A DNA stretch of 64,000 bases from Tenodera sinensis (lineage: Eukaryota > Arthropoda > Insecta > Mantodea > Mantidae), in assembly GCA_030765045.1 (NCBI GenBank), contig CM060966.1, positions 64,708,921-64,772,920 on the forward strand, in the 5' to 3' direction. The notes beneath the pieces were generated by a model, which was given only the letters and a program-made list of their open reading frames with translations, was not told where the DNA came from and made no database searches. The position numbers and the translations under genes were made by a program. Shown here piece by piece: positions 1 to 10,617 of this stretch; positions within the stretch are counted from its first letter, which is position 1; each line of letters opens with the position of its first letter.

Positions 1-418
1 CACACTACTTCTTTTATTGCATGTTACTAACAACATTCTCGCGCAAGCCTACATGTAATCTAGCACTAACCGTACTAACATAAATCAACTCCGTATTTCT
101 CTCTAGATATTTAAGTATATACTACTAACCACTGGGCGCCACGCAGGACTCGTCATGTGTGTCGCCCAGCTATATCACTGACTCGCTCGCATGCTTGCAT
201 GCCAGCACGAAATTAACGCAATTAACCGGGGTGCTAATGCGGAACCCGACCCACTAGACTTAGTCTTACGTAACTAACCATTAACACTAGTACCTCCTGC
301 ATGACATTAGTTTACTAACTTCATGTGCATGGGGAGGCGATGTAGCGCACGGCCTTGCATGCCGGTCGATCGCCACCGGGGCTGGCGGGTGTGGGGCCAG
401 TCCTTTAAAAAAAAAATA
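1..418 (+). mobile_element. B-type Jockey retrotransposon, 3' UTR end with A-tail (B0)
   Basis: No coding frame is visible. The last ~110 bases (from about 331) match the 3' ends of B1 (near 8740-8805) and B3 (near 32700-32765): all three share a block beginning ggggaggcgatgta, a cacc-gggctggcgg core and a ggggccag end followed by an A-run. Here the A-run is at 406-416. Bases 1-330 show no clear similarity to the other B copies and could be a diverged 3' UTR or older flanking DNA. The next element, A1, starts directly after the tail. Confidence 0.5.
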
Positions 419-426
419 AGAACCCA

Positions 427-1192
427 CGCCCTAACTTAATTCGCGCCGAAACCACGGCTATAAAACTGAACATCCACAACACGGATATAGTCATAGCCGC
501 CGTCTAGAACCCCCCTGGGGATATAGACACAAGCGATATAAACAAAATAATGAATCTAGGACCCAGAGTACTTGCTGCAGGAGACTATAACTGTAAGCAC
601 TACCTCTGGAACTGCGTAAATCCAAACCCACAAGGGACGAAATTACTGAATTTTATAAACAACACCAACTTTCTGATCGCTGGCCCGGATGAACCAGCGT
701 TCACTCCGCACATGCCAAATCACACGCCGGACGTCCTAGATATCGCCCTGCTAAATAACATACCGTTCAACACTGACTTTAAAGTCCTACAGGAGCTTAC
801 ATCGGACCACCTGCCGGTCTTGATATCAATAAATGCTCCTATCGCGTTTAAACCAGCTACTTTAACACGCAACTATAACCAAGTAGACTGGGAAACATTC
901 AAAGATACGGTAGACTACTACCTGCCAGAGCTGCAAGTAACCTCCGCAGCAGAGCAGGACGTAGCTATAAACAAACTAGAAATGGCAATAAAGATAGCCA
1001 CCACGGCCTGCGTACCCTTAAGGCAACAACAGGTTAGAAACGCCAGATTTCCACATGATATAAAGGTGCTACAGAAAGCACGAAACAAAGCCAGACGCAA
1101 ATGGCAGAAAACAAGAAATATAATACACCGAACTGAATACTACGAAGCCAGGGATTTAGTCAATGAACGCGCACGAACGTTCATCCAAAACC
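427..1192 (+). pseudogene. A1 ORF2 N-terminal part: AP-endonuclease domain (broken)
   Basis: This segment encodes the second half of an exonuclease-endonuclease-phosphatase (AP-like) domain, which nicks target DNA for target-primed reverse transcription. Visible motifs are NPPGD, AAGDYN (catalytic Asp/Asn), DVLDIA and LTSDHLPV (catalytic Asp-His). The matching domain of A2 aligns along its whole length. There is an in-frame TAG at 505-507 where A2 has Tyr (AVYNPPG). The frame is otherwise open and runs to the hAT insertion at 1192. Removing the hAT and one target-duplication copy continues the same frame into 3111 onward (FIQNQWNDTL), matching the linker before the reverse transcriptase. The N-terminal half of the endonuclease is absent. 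Confidence 0.8.
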
Positions 1193-3102
1193 CAGTGGCG
1201 GCTCGTGCCTTACAAAATAGGTGAAGAAGTTCACTTAAGATTGCTGAAAATACAATGCAAAGCCGGTGTACCACGGTCCAACATTTTTTACCAAGCTTTT
1301 AGTATACAATGGAGCTATACACAAAAGAAACTGTCTGTCACACTATGATTCATTTTGGTCCAATACATATGACAGTTGGCGTAGTAAGCGAAAGAAATAA
1401 ACATGGCGGATGCAAACATATACAGCTTTGTTTTAAAATCAAATTTAAACGGTGAGCCAAACAGTGTACAAAAACTGCCTGAGGAGCATTGTTCTTGATT
1501 CTTTTTTGAAGTCCATTTAAATGTCCTGACATAACACTCGCTCCATCGTAACATTGTGCAACTAATTGACGTTCATAATTAAATTCTTTAAGAACACCAT
1601 GCAGCAAAAGGAACAATGTTTCTGCGGACCTGTCAACACTCACATCATGAAATCCGAAAAATCGTTCAACCAATGTGCTCTGTGTATTCACGTATCTTAC
1701 AGTGATAGAGCACTGAGACTATTGACAAATATCTGTAGTGCCGTCAACTTCAACAGAAGAAGAAGAAAAAAAACAATCTGAGACATTAATTTCAGGTTTT
1801 TAAGTATTCCAAAGTACATCCAATCACCTCATTTTGTATAGATTTAGAATCACCGCTGAATATACTTTTAATTTTATTATAGTGGTTTCGGATTTCTAAT
1901 GGACTTTCAATACACAAGCTCCTTGAAATTTCCCCGACTTAGCGAAAGCGCACTCTCATCATGACCTCAGAATGCAAGCTCTTGTTTACCTAAATACAAT
2001 GTTGCTTTAATAATCAACTACAGGAAAAGCCTATTTAATGTTACGTTTCCATTGAAACGCACATGAAAAGGTCTGCTGTTTTCCTGAAGAGCGTCAGCAT
2101 TTGTGTTTCTTTCCTTTTTTTCTCTCTCTTTTTTTTTTTTTTTTTTTTTTTTTTCAAAAGCGTTTAGTTGTAATTTACTTTTAAATGTCGCGCCGAATCA
2201 TTGTGCTTGTGAAGGGAACTAGTTATATTAATGAAATCTGTGAATCTTTCTTTGTCCCACACGTTACTTTTGTTGCTGAAAAGTAAACAAGGCCAACAGA
2301 ATAGCGATTGCAAACTACGGCTACTGCATAACCAAAAATAGTTATCGAGCCAAGAACTTTTGAATTTAATGTTATAAGTCTTCCTTATTTTCTTATCCTC
2401 TCTTGTAAGGGCTACATCAATATCACTGAGCCACCCAAAGTTTAAAACATCCTTCTTGTCTTCATCTTTCCACCTGGAAAATGGGGTTTCTAGCAAATTG
2501 CAAACTATATGGTTCACTGGATTCATAACAAAACAGTTCCATTCCGTAATTTAAATATTAAAAGTACTAGAGTCTAGCAAACTCGTAAATTATACCTACC
2601 GTTCACAGTTGTCTAAAACACCACGTTTTAAGTTTACCGCCAGTTCTTCCTCGAGGTAAACGAATACTATCTTCTAAGCGCGCGAAAACAGAAACCATCC
2701 CCTCTACCGTGTTCTGTGCCTCTACCCAAGTGCAAATATTTCTTGTTTGCCTAAAACATGTGCATGCCCGTGTTATTTCCTCGTAGTTCATCGTTTCGTG
2801 ACGTCATGTTGCCATGGCAACCAAGCTGTTTAGTGCAGTAGTTTCTTCCGTAACTGTGACTTTTGCACTTGTCCTTGTAACCGATCAGAGGGCGCGTTCC
2901 CACCAATTTTCCCTGCTGGCTGCCAGGCTGTAAGTTCCGAACAAAAGAAGGGTTGGTCACTGACCCTGCTACAGCTGCTGACAGTTGAAATTGTGACTAA
3001 ACTGTTAGAATGAAAGTAATAATGCCAACATTAACAAAAATAGAATACTGCTATTTTCAGGTGAAACCCTCTTCACCTGCTTCACCTGAATAACCGCCAC
3101 TG
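1193..3102 (-). mobile_element. Non-autonomous hAT transposon (hAT1), inserted in A1
   Basis: The ends are inverted repeats starting CAGTGGCGG, with matching subterminal gtgaag motifs. An 8-bp target duplication, CCAAAACC, flanks it at 1185-1192 and 3103-3110; eight bases is the hAT hallmark. A second copy lies at 44000-52220. This copy provides the empty site for LTR element G, which sits in the other copy after the sequence gcattaatt (here near 1783). A run of T interrupts it at about 2130-2153. Length 1910 bp, too short for a complete transposase. Confidence 0.92.
1400..2526 (-). pseudogene. hAT1 transposase remnant, ZMYM1/TTF type, internally deleted
   Basis: Two pieces of a hAT transposase of the TTF-zinc-finger (ZMYM1-like) group are readable. 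The N-terminal piece (2526 to 2164) has W-L-x-CSSRSLQSLFCWPCLLF followed by a His pair near SLHKHNDSARHLK, the TTF-type zinc finger. The second piece (1691 to about 1420) carries the RNase H-like core segment with AQCYDGASVMSGHLNGLQ and a FVHCLAHRLNL motif. The stretch between them and the C-terminal dimerisation domain are missing. The sister copy hAT2 has the same two pieces, so the loss predates both insertions. It could only move with transposase supplied by another copy. Confidence 0.8.
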
Positions 3103-3110
3103 CCAAAACC

Positions 3111-4845
3111 AATGGAACGACACATTGGAAAACCTGAATCCCCAACAAAACACAATATGGCGAATAGCCAAATGCCTAACGCAAACGCGCACAAGTATTC
3201 CCCCCTTCAACACAACAATACTATAGCCGAAACACCCCAGGCAAAGGCTGAAGCTTTTGCGGTCACATTAGAAAATGTGTTCTCCCCCAACCCGGTAATC
3301 GGGCAAAACGACTTCACACGAGAATTAGAAGACGAAGCCGAAAACGTAGGCCAAACACAAACACATAACAAACTGCGAAAAACTAACCCAGGCGAAATAG
3401 GATGGATTATTAGGCATCTGCCTACCAGAAAAGCGCCGGGACCAGATATAATACCAAATGTGGTACTAAAGAATCTCCCGCACAGAGCCCTCAAGCTGAT
3501 AGCGGACATATTTAACTACACGTTACAAAATGGCAGGTTTCCTCCAAGTTGGAAAGAAGCCAAAATACTTCTATTCCCCAAAGCAAACAAAGATCTGGCA
3601 CTTCCAATAAATTACAGGCCAATTAGCTTACTAAACACCATAAGTAAAGTGCTAGAAAAAGTTATACTCAAAAGAATCAACAAACACATACATAAACATA
3701 ACATACTTATTCCCGAACAGTTCGGGTTCAGAGCCCAACACTCTACCACACTACAATTACTGCGAATGACTGAGCAAATAACGAATGGCTATAACACGAA
3801 TAAATCAACAGGCGCCCTTTATTTGGATATAGAACGCGCTTTTGATAAAGTCTGGCACGCGGGACTAATTAAGAAACTAAAAGACTACGCCTTCCCCGAT
3901 ACGGCAATAGCTCTAATTAGGGATTACCTCACTGAGCGGCGTTTTCGCACTACGGTAGAGGAAGCAGTATCGAGCGTGAAGCAGATTAGAGCCGGTGTCC
4001 CACAAGGAAGTTTGTTGGGGCCGACACTATTCAACCTTTACATTAATGACATGCCCAACTTAATAAGAACGGACAAATACATCTACGCAGACGATACTGC
4101 CCTAGTAACACAGTCCACCCAACCACGCATTATCCATCAACGGCTCCAAAATGCCTTAAATACGCTTGAGCCCTGGTTCTCCAAATGGAGAATAAAAGTA
4201 AACGCACGAAAAACTCAAGCAATAATTTTCACCAAAAGAATCCTACATAGGAAGAATCAGCGTGTCCTCCAGCCGCTAATGTACCAAGGCAAAGGAATCG
4301 ACTGGAAGGACCAAGTGACCTACTTAGGTCTAGTTATGGACCAAGGCCTTACTTGGAGCAAGCACATCTCCAAGATCAGAGCCAAGGCAAACGCTCAGCT
4401 AAATAGACTATACCCAATAATCAACATAAATAGCCAACTCAAAATAAACATGGGTCTTACTCTATACAAAACACTCCTAAGACCAATAATAACGTACGCA
4501 GCCCCGGTATGGGGATATGCAGCCAAAACACACGTAAACAAATTACAAACGCTCCAAAACAGAATTATAAGAATAATAGCGAAACAACCGCCGGTAGCAC
4601 CGGCCTATCTCTTACACAAAGAGTTAAAACTGCACACCATCGAAGAATTTATAAAAAGCTTAAGCTTTAACGTATACAAGCGTAAAGACAAAAACGGCAA
4701 TGCCCTAATCCAGCGATTGGGTAACTACGAAACATTGCATAATAAACACAAAAGACCGCTGTCGTTATTCGACAGAACCTTCAGCCTGGGGGATCCCGAA
4801 ATCGACATTCAGGAATATCTCGAAGCACTAATAAGACTTCCATAG
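3111..4845 (+). pseudogene. A1 ORF2 C-terminal part: Jockey reverse transcriptase
   Basis: This is the reverse transcriptase that copies element RNA onto nicked DNA. It begins in the frame that joins to 1192 (NQWNDTLENLNPQQNTIWR) and shifts frame by one near 3200-3230 around a C-run. It then stays open to the stop at 4843-4845. RT motifs in order: NYRPISLLNTI, EQFGFRAQHST, a catalytic Asp block LDIERAFDKVWH, AGVPQGSLLGPTLFNLYIND, IYADDTALV (catalytic Asp pair), and a C-terminal TLQNRIIRI region. It aligns with A2 to the last residues (DIQEYLEALIR). Apart from the single frameshift this half of ORF2 looks little decayed. Confidence 0.88.
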
Positions 4846-5660
4846 AAGCAACATTATTACCCATGACTTGAGGCACGATTTGACGTTGACAGTCTAGCAG
4901 TCCTTGCACCTAGTCAAGGCGGCCCAAGGGGGACGCAACCCCCAATAATATTGACACAAGCTAAGAACTTCTGGACATGATTTACAAAATAAATTAGCAT
5001 AAATATAAGCCCAAACAATTTGTGTAAAACTTAAGCACTAAAATACTAAGACGCAGCTATAGCGCAGACAATACTAAAAACTCAAGTAGGAATACAATTG
5101 ACTGACGCAACTATTTGCGACACTAATCACTAAACTATTTCTATATATTCTATATACACTAGTGTACATTGACTGACGCATCCACTTGCGCCCATTAATA
5201 CAATTCAATAAGACGCACTCCCCTATTGGAGGTCAGATTAAAAACAAAGAATACTGCTAAGTTTAAGTCTCTCCAAATTAATTCTGACTATGTCCTCATG
5301 TTTCAGGATGTAACATCGCGACGGCGTTTCCATCCGGAAACGAACCTTAATCCTTAACTAATCCCATACCATGACTTCGCCAGGGCGTAGACAGGGCCTC
5401 GGTCATGTTTACGTCCGGCCACCCAATTTCACCCGGCGACGGCTACACGGCCAGCCAACACATATTCTCCTTTGAATCCGCAGGTGCGATTCGCGGTACT
5501 GCCGGATATCCTTCCTAGAATTCTCTCCGGTGGAGGTTTTTTAGTGTGTAGTACCTTCGGGTGAAGCTCACAGTCCCCACTGTGCCTCCCAGTACAGTGG
5601 AACTCCATAAATGGATTTTCCCTCCACTCGGGGAAAAAAAAAAAAAAAAAAAAAAAAAAA
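4846..5660 (+). other. A1 3' UTR and poly(A) tail
   Basis: Non-coding. It holds short direct repeats (tgactgacgca at about 5101 and 5169, each followed by ttgcg) and a GC-richer 3' block that is strongly similar to the A2 3' UTR (about 31310-31516). It ends with 27 consecutive A at 5634-5660, which mark the true 3' end of the retrotransposed RNA. A short A/T-poor region at 5430-5560 resembles the same part of A2. Confidence 0.7.
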
Positions 5661-8128
5661 CCACGGTACTCAACTTGTCCAACCAAACATTAACAGTAGT
5701 AAGTATTTACGTCCCGCCCAACCAACTAGACCACAGAGATATCGACATCATCACCAATCTAGGCGACACTGTATTAGCGGCCGGTGACTACAACGCAATA
5801 CATCAATCATGGGGAAATGTCACTAGCAACACAGCGGGGAACACTCTATACCAACATATGAACAACATAAATAGCGACTACTTCATCGCATATCCCGACA
5901 CGCCCACATACATCCCAAACAACCGCAAGCATACACCACACACTCTAGATATAGCTATTATGAAAAATACCACATTCCGATACGAAATAAATACAATAGA
6001 TGCTCTAGCCTCAGACCACTTAGCTGTTCAAATTAATATTCATGGAACAACAAAGCTCAAGCCCCAGCAACCCATACGTAACTTTTACCACGCCAACTGA
6101 GAAATGTTTTGCCACCATTTAGATGCCGCACTCCCCCCCGCCGTCCCACCCCAAACAAACGAAGAAGCAGACCAGGCTGCACTTAACCTAGAGGAAGCGA
6201 TACAGGTGGCCATAGCAGCTGCTGTCCTACTGAAACTCCCATCCAAACACGAAATTATCTACCCGTCGGACTTACTAGCCCTAATGAGGGATAGGGACCA
6301 TGAAAGGCGCAAAAGGCAACGCACAAGAAACCTGGTCCATAAAGTCAACACAGCCACACTAAACAGTCAGGTCAAAACGAGACTCTCACAAATAGCTCAA
6401 CACCAGTGGGAACACACCCTCGCGCAACTCCGACCGGGCGGTGCTGCCCTATGGCAACTAACAAAACGATTAGTTAAAGAACCGCTGAACATACCACCCC
6501 TTAAGAAAGCCGACAACAAACACGCGGAAGAAGACATTGATAAAGCGAACGTACTGGCAGAAACCTTAGCAAAAGCCTGTGCGCCAAATCAGACCGCAGT
6601 TGACCCAACACATAATGTGCAGCTTGAAAACAATATGCGCAATGTGTTAATGCAACCAGTTCACAATAAAAATAAAAGAACCAATAAAGGCGAACTCCTG
6701 TGGATAATTAAGCACCTTCAGGACGCCAAAGCCCCAGGACCTGACAAAATACCAAATTTGGTCCTTAAACATCTAACAGTGGCAGCTCTAGAGCACCTCA
6801 GCAACATCTGTAACTACTGCCTAGAGCAAGGCTATTATCCAACCCCTTGGAAAACAGCCGATGTATTAATGTTTCCAAAGCCCGGGAAAGATAAAACAAG
6901 CCCCGCCAACTATAGGCCCATTAGCCTACTTAAGACTATCAGCAAGTTAGCAGAGAAAGTAATACTGAAAAGAATCACCGCACACATTAAGCGACATGAC
7001 ATAATAATCCCCGAGCAATTCGGCTTTCGAGCGCACCACTCTAGTACGCTTCAGATAACACGAAATATAGAATACATTACCCACGGATTCAACCAAAATA
7101 GGTAAACAGGCATAATATTCTTGGATATACAACGAGCCTTCGATACAGTGCATCACCCGGGACTCATATTTAAGCTCAAGGAACTAAACTTCAATGACAG
7201 CATGATTAAACTACTAGCGCACTACCTAACAAATCGGACCTTCTCTGTAACGATACAAGATACTACCTCTGATACCAGACCACTAAGGGCAGGAGTACCC
7301 CAAGGGAGTTTAATCGGGCCGACATTGTTTAATCTATACATTAATGATATCCCCAAAACCAACAATATCACCCTCTCAATCTACGCCGATGATACGGCTA
7401 TAGCAGCGCAATCCTGGAAACCAGAATTGGTAACAACCAGACTACAAGCTGCACTAAACGAACTTGAACCCTGGCTTAACACATGGCGAATCAAGGTAAA
7501 CACAGGGAAAACGCAGGCAGTCCTTTTTTCCAAAAGACTTAAACACGCAGATCGCAACGCACCACTAAAGCTATACGGAGAAACAATAAACTGGAGTAAA
7601 CAGGCCAAATATCTGGGAGTTACCCTAGACTCCAAGTTAACATTTGCTGCACATGTCAAATTAATACGCCAGAAGGCCAACGCCCAACTGGGCAGGCTCT
7701 ACCCTCTCCTCAATAGGAACTCCAAGCTCAGCAAACAACTAGGTCTCATCCTGTACAAAACACTTATCCGCCCAGTGTTTACGTATGCAGCACCAGCGTG
7801 GGGACACTGTGCCAAGTCCCACATACAACAACTGCAAACACTGCAAAACAAAGTCCTGCGAATCGTAACTAAGGTCCCACGAACGGCACCACTGGACGTG
7901 ATACATAGAGAATTAAAAATGCACACAGTGGAGGAATTTATTAAGCAGCTAGCCTGCAATTAGTACGAAGCCGCCAGAACCAACCATAATCCACTAATTC
8001 GGCTACTGGGACAGTACACCACAGATGCTAATAAGCATAAGAGGCCTTTAGCGCTCTTCGACAGAACTATACCGGTAAACAAACACGCCGCAATTACAGC
8101 GACATTGCCCGACACCTCAGTGCACTAG
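5661..8128 (+). pseudogene. B1 ORF2: endonuclease (partial) and reverse transcriptase
   Basis: One reading frame runs through the whole segment and is broken by TGA at 6098-6100, TAA at 7103-7105 and TAG at 7961-7963, with a small frameshift near 8100 at the very C-terminus. Endonuclease motifs: IYVPPNQ, AAGDYNAIH, TLDIAI, ASDHLAV. RT motifs: NYRPISLLKTI, EQFGFRAHHSS, LDIQRAFDTVHH, AGVPQGSLIGPTLFNLYIND, YADDTAIA, YLGVTLD. The C-terminal FDRTIPVNKHAA block is repeated in fragment B3. The three stops look like point mutations of an otherwise complete frame, so the copy is dead but fairly young. Confidence 0.85.
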
Positions 8129-8826
8129 TTCCACCCTGACAGCCCTCAAGTCCCCGGATGGATTATCTCCCCTGCCGGGGCGGACAGGGGTCACAGGGCA
8201 ACCCCACTTATGTCGACACTCAGCCACGCAGTAGGACCACGAATATGACAAAGACCCGACTCTGCAACTCCTCTTCTTCTCCCCTTCCCCATTCAATTTA
8301 AATAAAAAAATAATAATAAAATAAAATAAAAAAAACAAAAAGTAAATAAATAAATAAAAATATATCTATTCATCCTGTACATAACACCAATCAACATCTA
8401 TTGTATATATGTTCCAGGACAGGCAGCGCATGCTGTGCCAGTTCCAAGCAGCTCCCTCTCAGGCTGCAGCCACGACTCAGGTACGTACACCTCAATTTTT
8501 CTTAGCAAGACACCTTATCCCAATTCCTGCCTTCAGCATGATAACCCTCCACTAACACTTAGGTTCCAGGCCTCGGCCTAGTGCCAAGACCTGTACCTAA
8601 CCCCACTCTGCCTGCATACTCTTGTATGCAGGTGCCTTTTTAGAGTTACCCACTAACATCAGGTTTGCTTCTGCGGTACCTGACATAACACCACCCGACT
8701 TTCCCTTCCATCCTCGTAGAGAAGACGTAGTGCATGGTAGGGGAGGCGATGTATATCCCTTTCGGATGATCGTCACCTGGGCTGGCGGAGGCGGGGCCAG
8801 TCCAAAAAAAAAATTAAAAAAAAAAA
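8129..8826 (+). other. B1 3' UTR with A-rich tail
   Basis: Non-coding end of B1. It matches B3 (31900-32780) over most of its length, including ccccggatgga, the block around gacaggcagcgcatgctg, and the terminal ggggaggcgatgtatatccc. At 8298-8375 it has a short A/T microsatellite (aataaa and aat units); the same place in B3 has expanded to about 159 bases of pure AAT repeat. The 3' end is ggggccagtcc plus an interrupted A-run. Confidence 0.75.
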
Positions 8827-9449
8827 GAACCCACGGTCGCGGGACACACACGGAGATGGGAAGAAAGAATCGTCGCCGAACATCGCCGACTTCGCAGGGT
8901 AAGGGAGCCATATCGGCTTCCGAACCCGTAAACAACATAACAACCAGCGCAGCCGCCGAAGTTACGGACGAAGCCGCACCAAGCGCCAGTACCACTACGC
9001 CGCAGCCAGCTGAAGTTACGGCCGGAGCCGCACCAAGCGCTAGCATCTCTTGCACTACTACACCACAGCCAGAGAGCCGGTCACTCGAGCGACCACTGCC
9101 GACAAGGCAGGCCAGCTCCCAGGGAGAGGCAGTGCGACTGCCACTCGCAGAGTTGCCGACTTCGCCACCGCTGACTACCAGCCCACTCCCGGACACCGCA
9201 CCGCCGCCTGCACACATTGGTCCCTTTTCAGGGGCCAGCGTATCATCAGATGAGTTCCACGGGACATCCCTGAGAGGCATGTTCTACATGCAGCGCGAGA
9301 ACAATGGCCCTCAGCAATGAGAGCTTCTCGCATCATCACCTCTCAGGGACCGTCAAGCCTCCTACGCATAATCTTCGCCGACACCACCGACTGCGCGGCT
9401 GCCTTAAGGATGGGCTTGTCCCTCCTTGGAAGGCATCTCCACGCCGAGC
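8827..9449 (+). mobile_element. 5' end of a Jockey-like element (D), truncated by LTR element E
   Basis: It follows the B1 tail and begins with a short leader (gaacccacgg) and then an ATG at 8856. The reading frame is rich in Ser, Thr, Pro and Ala, as in Jockey ORF1 N-termini. After a stop at 9318-9320 a second frame (SLLRIIFADTTDCAAALRM, then GLSLLGRHLHAEPV, to 9449) reads like an ORF1 central domain, so a frameshift is probable. It ends abruptly where E-derived gag sequence starts at 9450. No other copy of D is present in the window. Confidence 0.5.
8856..9320 (+). pseudogene. D ORF1 N-terminal region (putative Jockey Gag-like)
   Basis: A 154-residue open frame starts MGRKNRRRTSPTSQ. It contains two similar repeats built on EVT-x-EAAPSAS and TTPQP (near residues 35-70), a Pro/Ser/Thr-rich linker, and FHGTSLRGMFYMQREN before the stop. 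Its position just after a retrotransposon tail and its basic start followed by low-complexity sequence fit ORF1 of a Jockey-type element, which binds element RNA. No zinc knuckle is present because the element is cut off. Identification is by context and composition; I do not recognise a specific family. Confidence 0.4.
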
Positions 9450-9998
9450 CGGTTTAAAGGCCGTCATTTGAGACGTCAAAGTTGGTGTGACAGTAGCCGA
9501 CTCGGCCCGATCCCCTTTCTGAGCAAGCACTTCTAAATATCTCCTAAACTGCCCCTTCAGCTCGGGTAAGTCAACCCCGAACTTAACCTTAGGACAATAT
9601 CTTTGGAAATATTCAATCCGCTGCACATAATGCAAGATCCTGGCTGTCAAACGCTTCACCTGCGCTTTCGAAAACCCCGAACCAATACTCGAATCGGAGA
9701 ACAACTCTTCAAATTCCAGCCGTGCGGCCTCACATAATGACGGTGATTCAGTTACCAACAAATGTTTGTCCGGCAACACAACATAATCGTTATCCTTCAC
9801 GCTACGAAGTGCGTCTAATAGGGCCGGAACGTCTGCCGACGACAAATCATCACGTCCACGAATCCCCAACTCAAATAGTATTTCGTTCTTACGCAACAGC
9901 TGAAAGTCACTCGACATGGTTAATAAAAACAATAACCCAATACTCAATTTAACTGCCCCACTCGACCACAAGATAAACCACGCTCTGCTACCATTTAT
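9450..9998 (-). pseudogene. Second copy of the E leader, PBS and gag N-terminus beyond the 3' LTR
   Basis: This segment repeats 15741-16289 almost exactly: the gag start at 9918 (MSSDFQLLRKNE), about 156 codons of gag, and the primer site at 9978-9993. It lies outside the 3' LTR of E, so the order on the - strand is LTR, gag-pol, LTR, PBS, partial gag. Similarity stops sharply at 9450. Together with the adjacent LTR the duplicated block is 1150 bp in both places, with no length difference and about five mismatches by eye. A tandem element or LTR-LTR recombination would explain it. Confidence 0.85.
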
Positions 9999-10599
9999 TG
10001 CACCGTAGGGGCGTAGGTACAATCGTGAAAGGGGGGGGGGGAGGAATTGAAGAGAAGAGACCACTAAAAATTTCAAGAACTATAACATTTATGGATCAAT
10101 AAATTATACATTTGTTAACAGGAATGATTAATCGGTATAGAAAACCTTTAAACAGAAATGGAAACCGAAACATACAATAGAAATACAGGTAAAAACAAAC
10201 CAATTTACATAACCCCATTCAACTCTCCCTCAAAGCGAGGAGTTGGGCAGTCTTCAAGCCTATCTGAAAATGCCTAAATGATTCGCGTGGATATCCTACG
10301 GGTTACAAGAATTACTTGTTACAAGATTACATTTAATTCGTCCGCATTAGAAGCACCTCCCAGGCAAGTAACGGTCTGAAAACCAATCTGTAATTCACGG
10401 CCTGAGCCTTAGTTAAAACCAAACAACAGGACCACTTACCCTGCACGCCGAGAAAGGAGCACTCCGACTGCCTGTCCCTACAACCGCGAGACCGAGAGGA
10501 AACCCAAAGAAAAAACACTAGCGCATCCCAGCGGGGAAAACAAGAGTCGCGAAACAAAAGGAGGTGCCATAATAAAACAAAATAAGTGCGATCAGCACA
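9999..10599 (-). repeat. E 3' LTR
   Basis: 601 bp, identical in length to the right LTR and differing at about two bases (for example near 10014 and 10135). On the - strand it begins TGTGCTGATCG and ends ...GGTGCA. It contains an 11-base G-run on the + strand at 10031-10041. The purine-rich tract lies directly upstream of it in element orientation, which identifies it as the 3' LTR. Confidence 0.93.
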
Positions 10600-10617
10600 A
10601 TACTCCCACCCCCATCT
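10600..10617 (-). other. E polypurine tract
   Basis: On the - strand the sequence before the 3' LTR reads atgggggtgggagtatt: purine-rich with a G-run, the usual primer for plus-strand DNA synthesis in LTR elements. Its position immediately next to the left LTR shows which LTR is the 3' one. Confidence 0.7.

Larger units (their letters stand above)
419..5660 (+). mobile_element. 5'-truncated Jockey-clade non-LTR retrotransposon A1, interrupted by a hAT
   Basis: Similarity to full-length copy A2 begins inside the endonuclease domain, so the 5' UTR, ORF1 and ORF2 N-terminus are missing, as expected from incomplete target-primed reverse transcription. The element resumes after the hAT at 1193-3102 and ends with a 3' UTR closely related to that of A2 (shared blocks gtggaggttttttagtg and atggatttt-cctccact) and a 27-base A-run at 5634-5660. 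B1 follows without any spacer. It lies on the same strand as all other Jockey copies in the left half of the window. Confidence 0.85.
5661..8826 (+). mobile_element. 5'-truncated Jockey-clade retrotransposon B1
   Basis: It starts immediately after the A1 poly(A) tail, within the endonuclease domain. It includes the rest of ORF2 and a ~690-bp 3' UTR that ends in an A-rich tail at 8804-8826. B is a family distinct from A: the proteins are clearly related but diverged, and the 3' UTRs are unrelated. The tail is followed directly by a D-type 5' region, continuing the head-to-tail series. Confidence 0.82.

Noticed and set aside
5429..5686. 85-residue - strand frame with a poly-Phe run
   Set aside because: It reads through the A1 poly(A) tail on the opposite strand.
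8597..9280. 227-residue frame on the - strand opposite D ORF1
   Set aside because: It crosses the B1 tail and the D start, has no domain, and mirrors a Pro/Ala-rich frame on the other strand.
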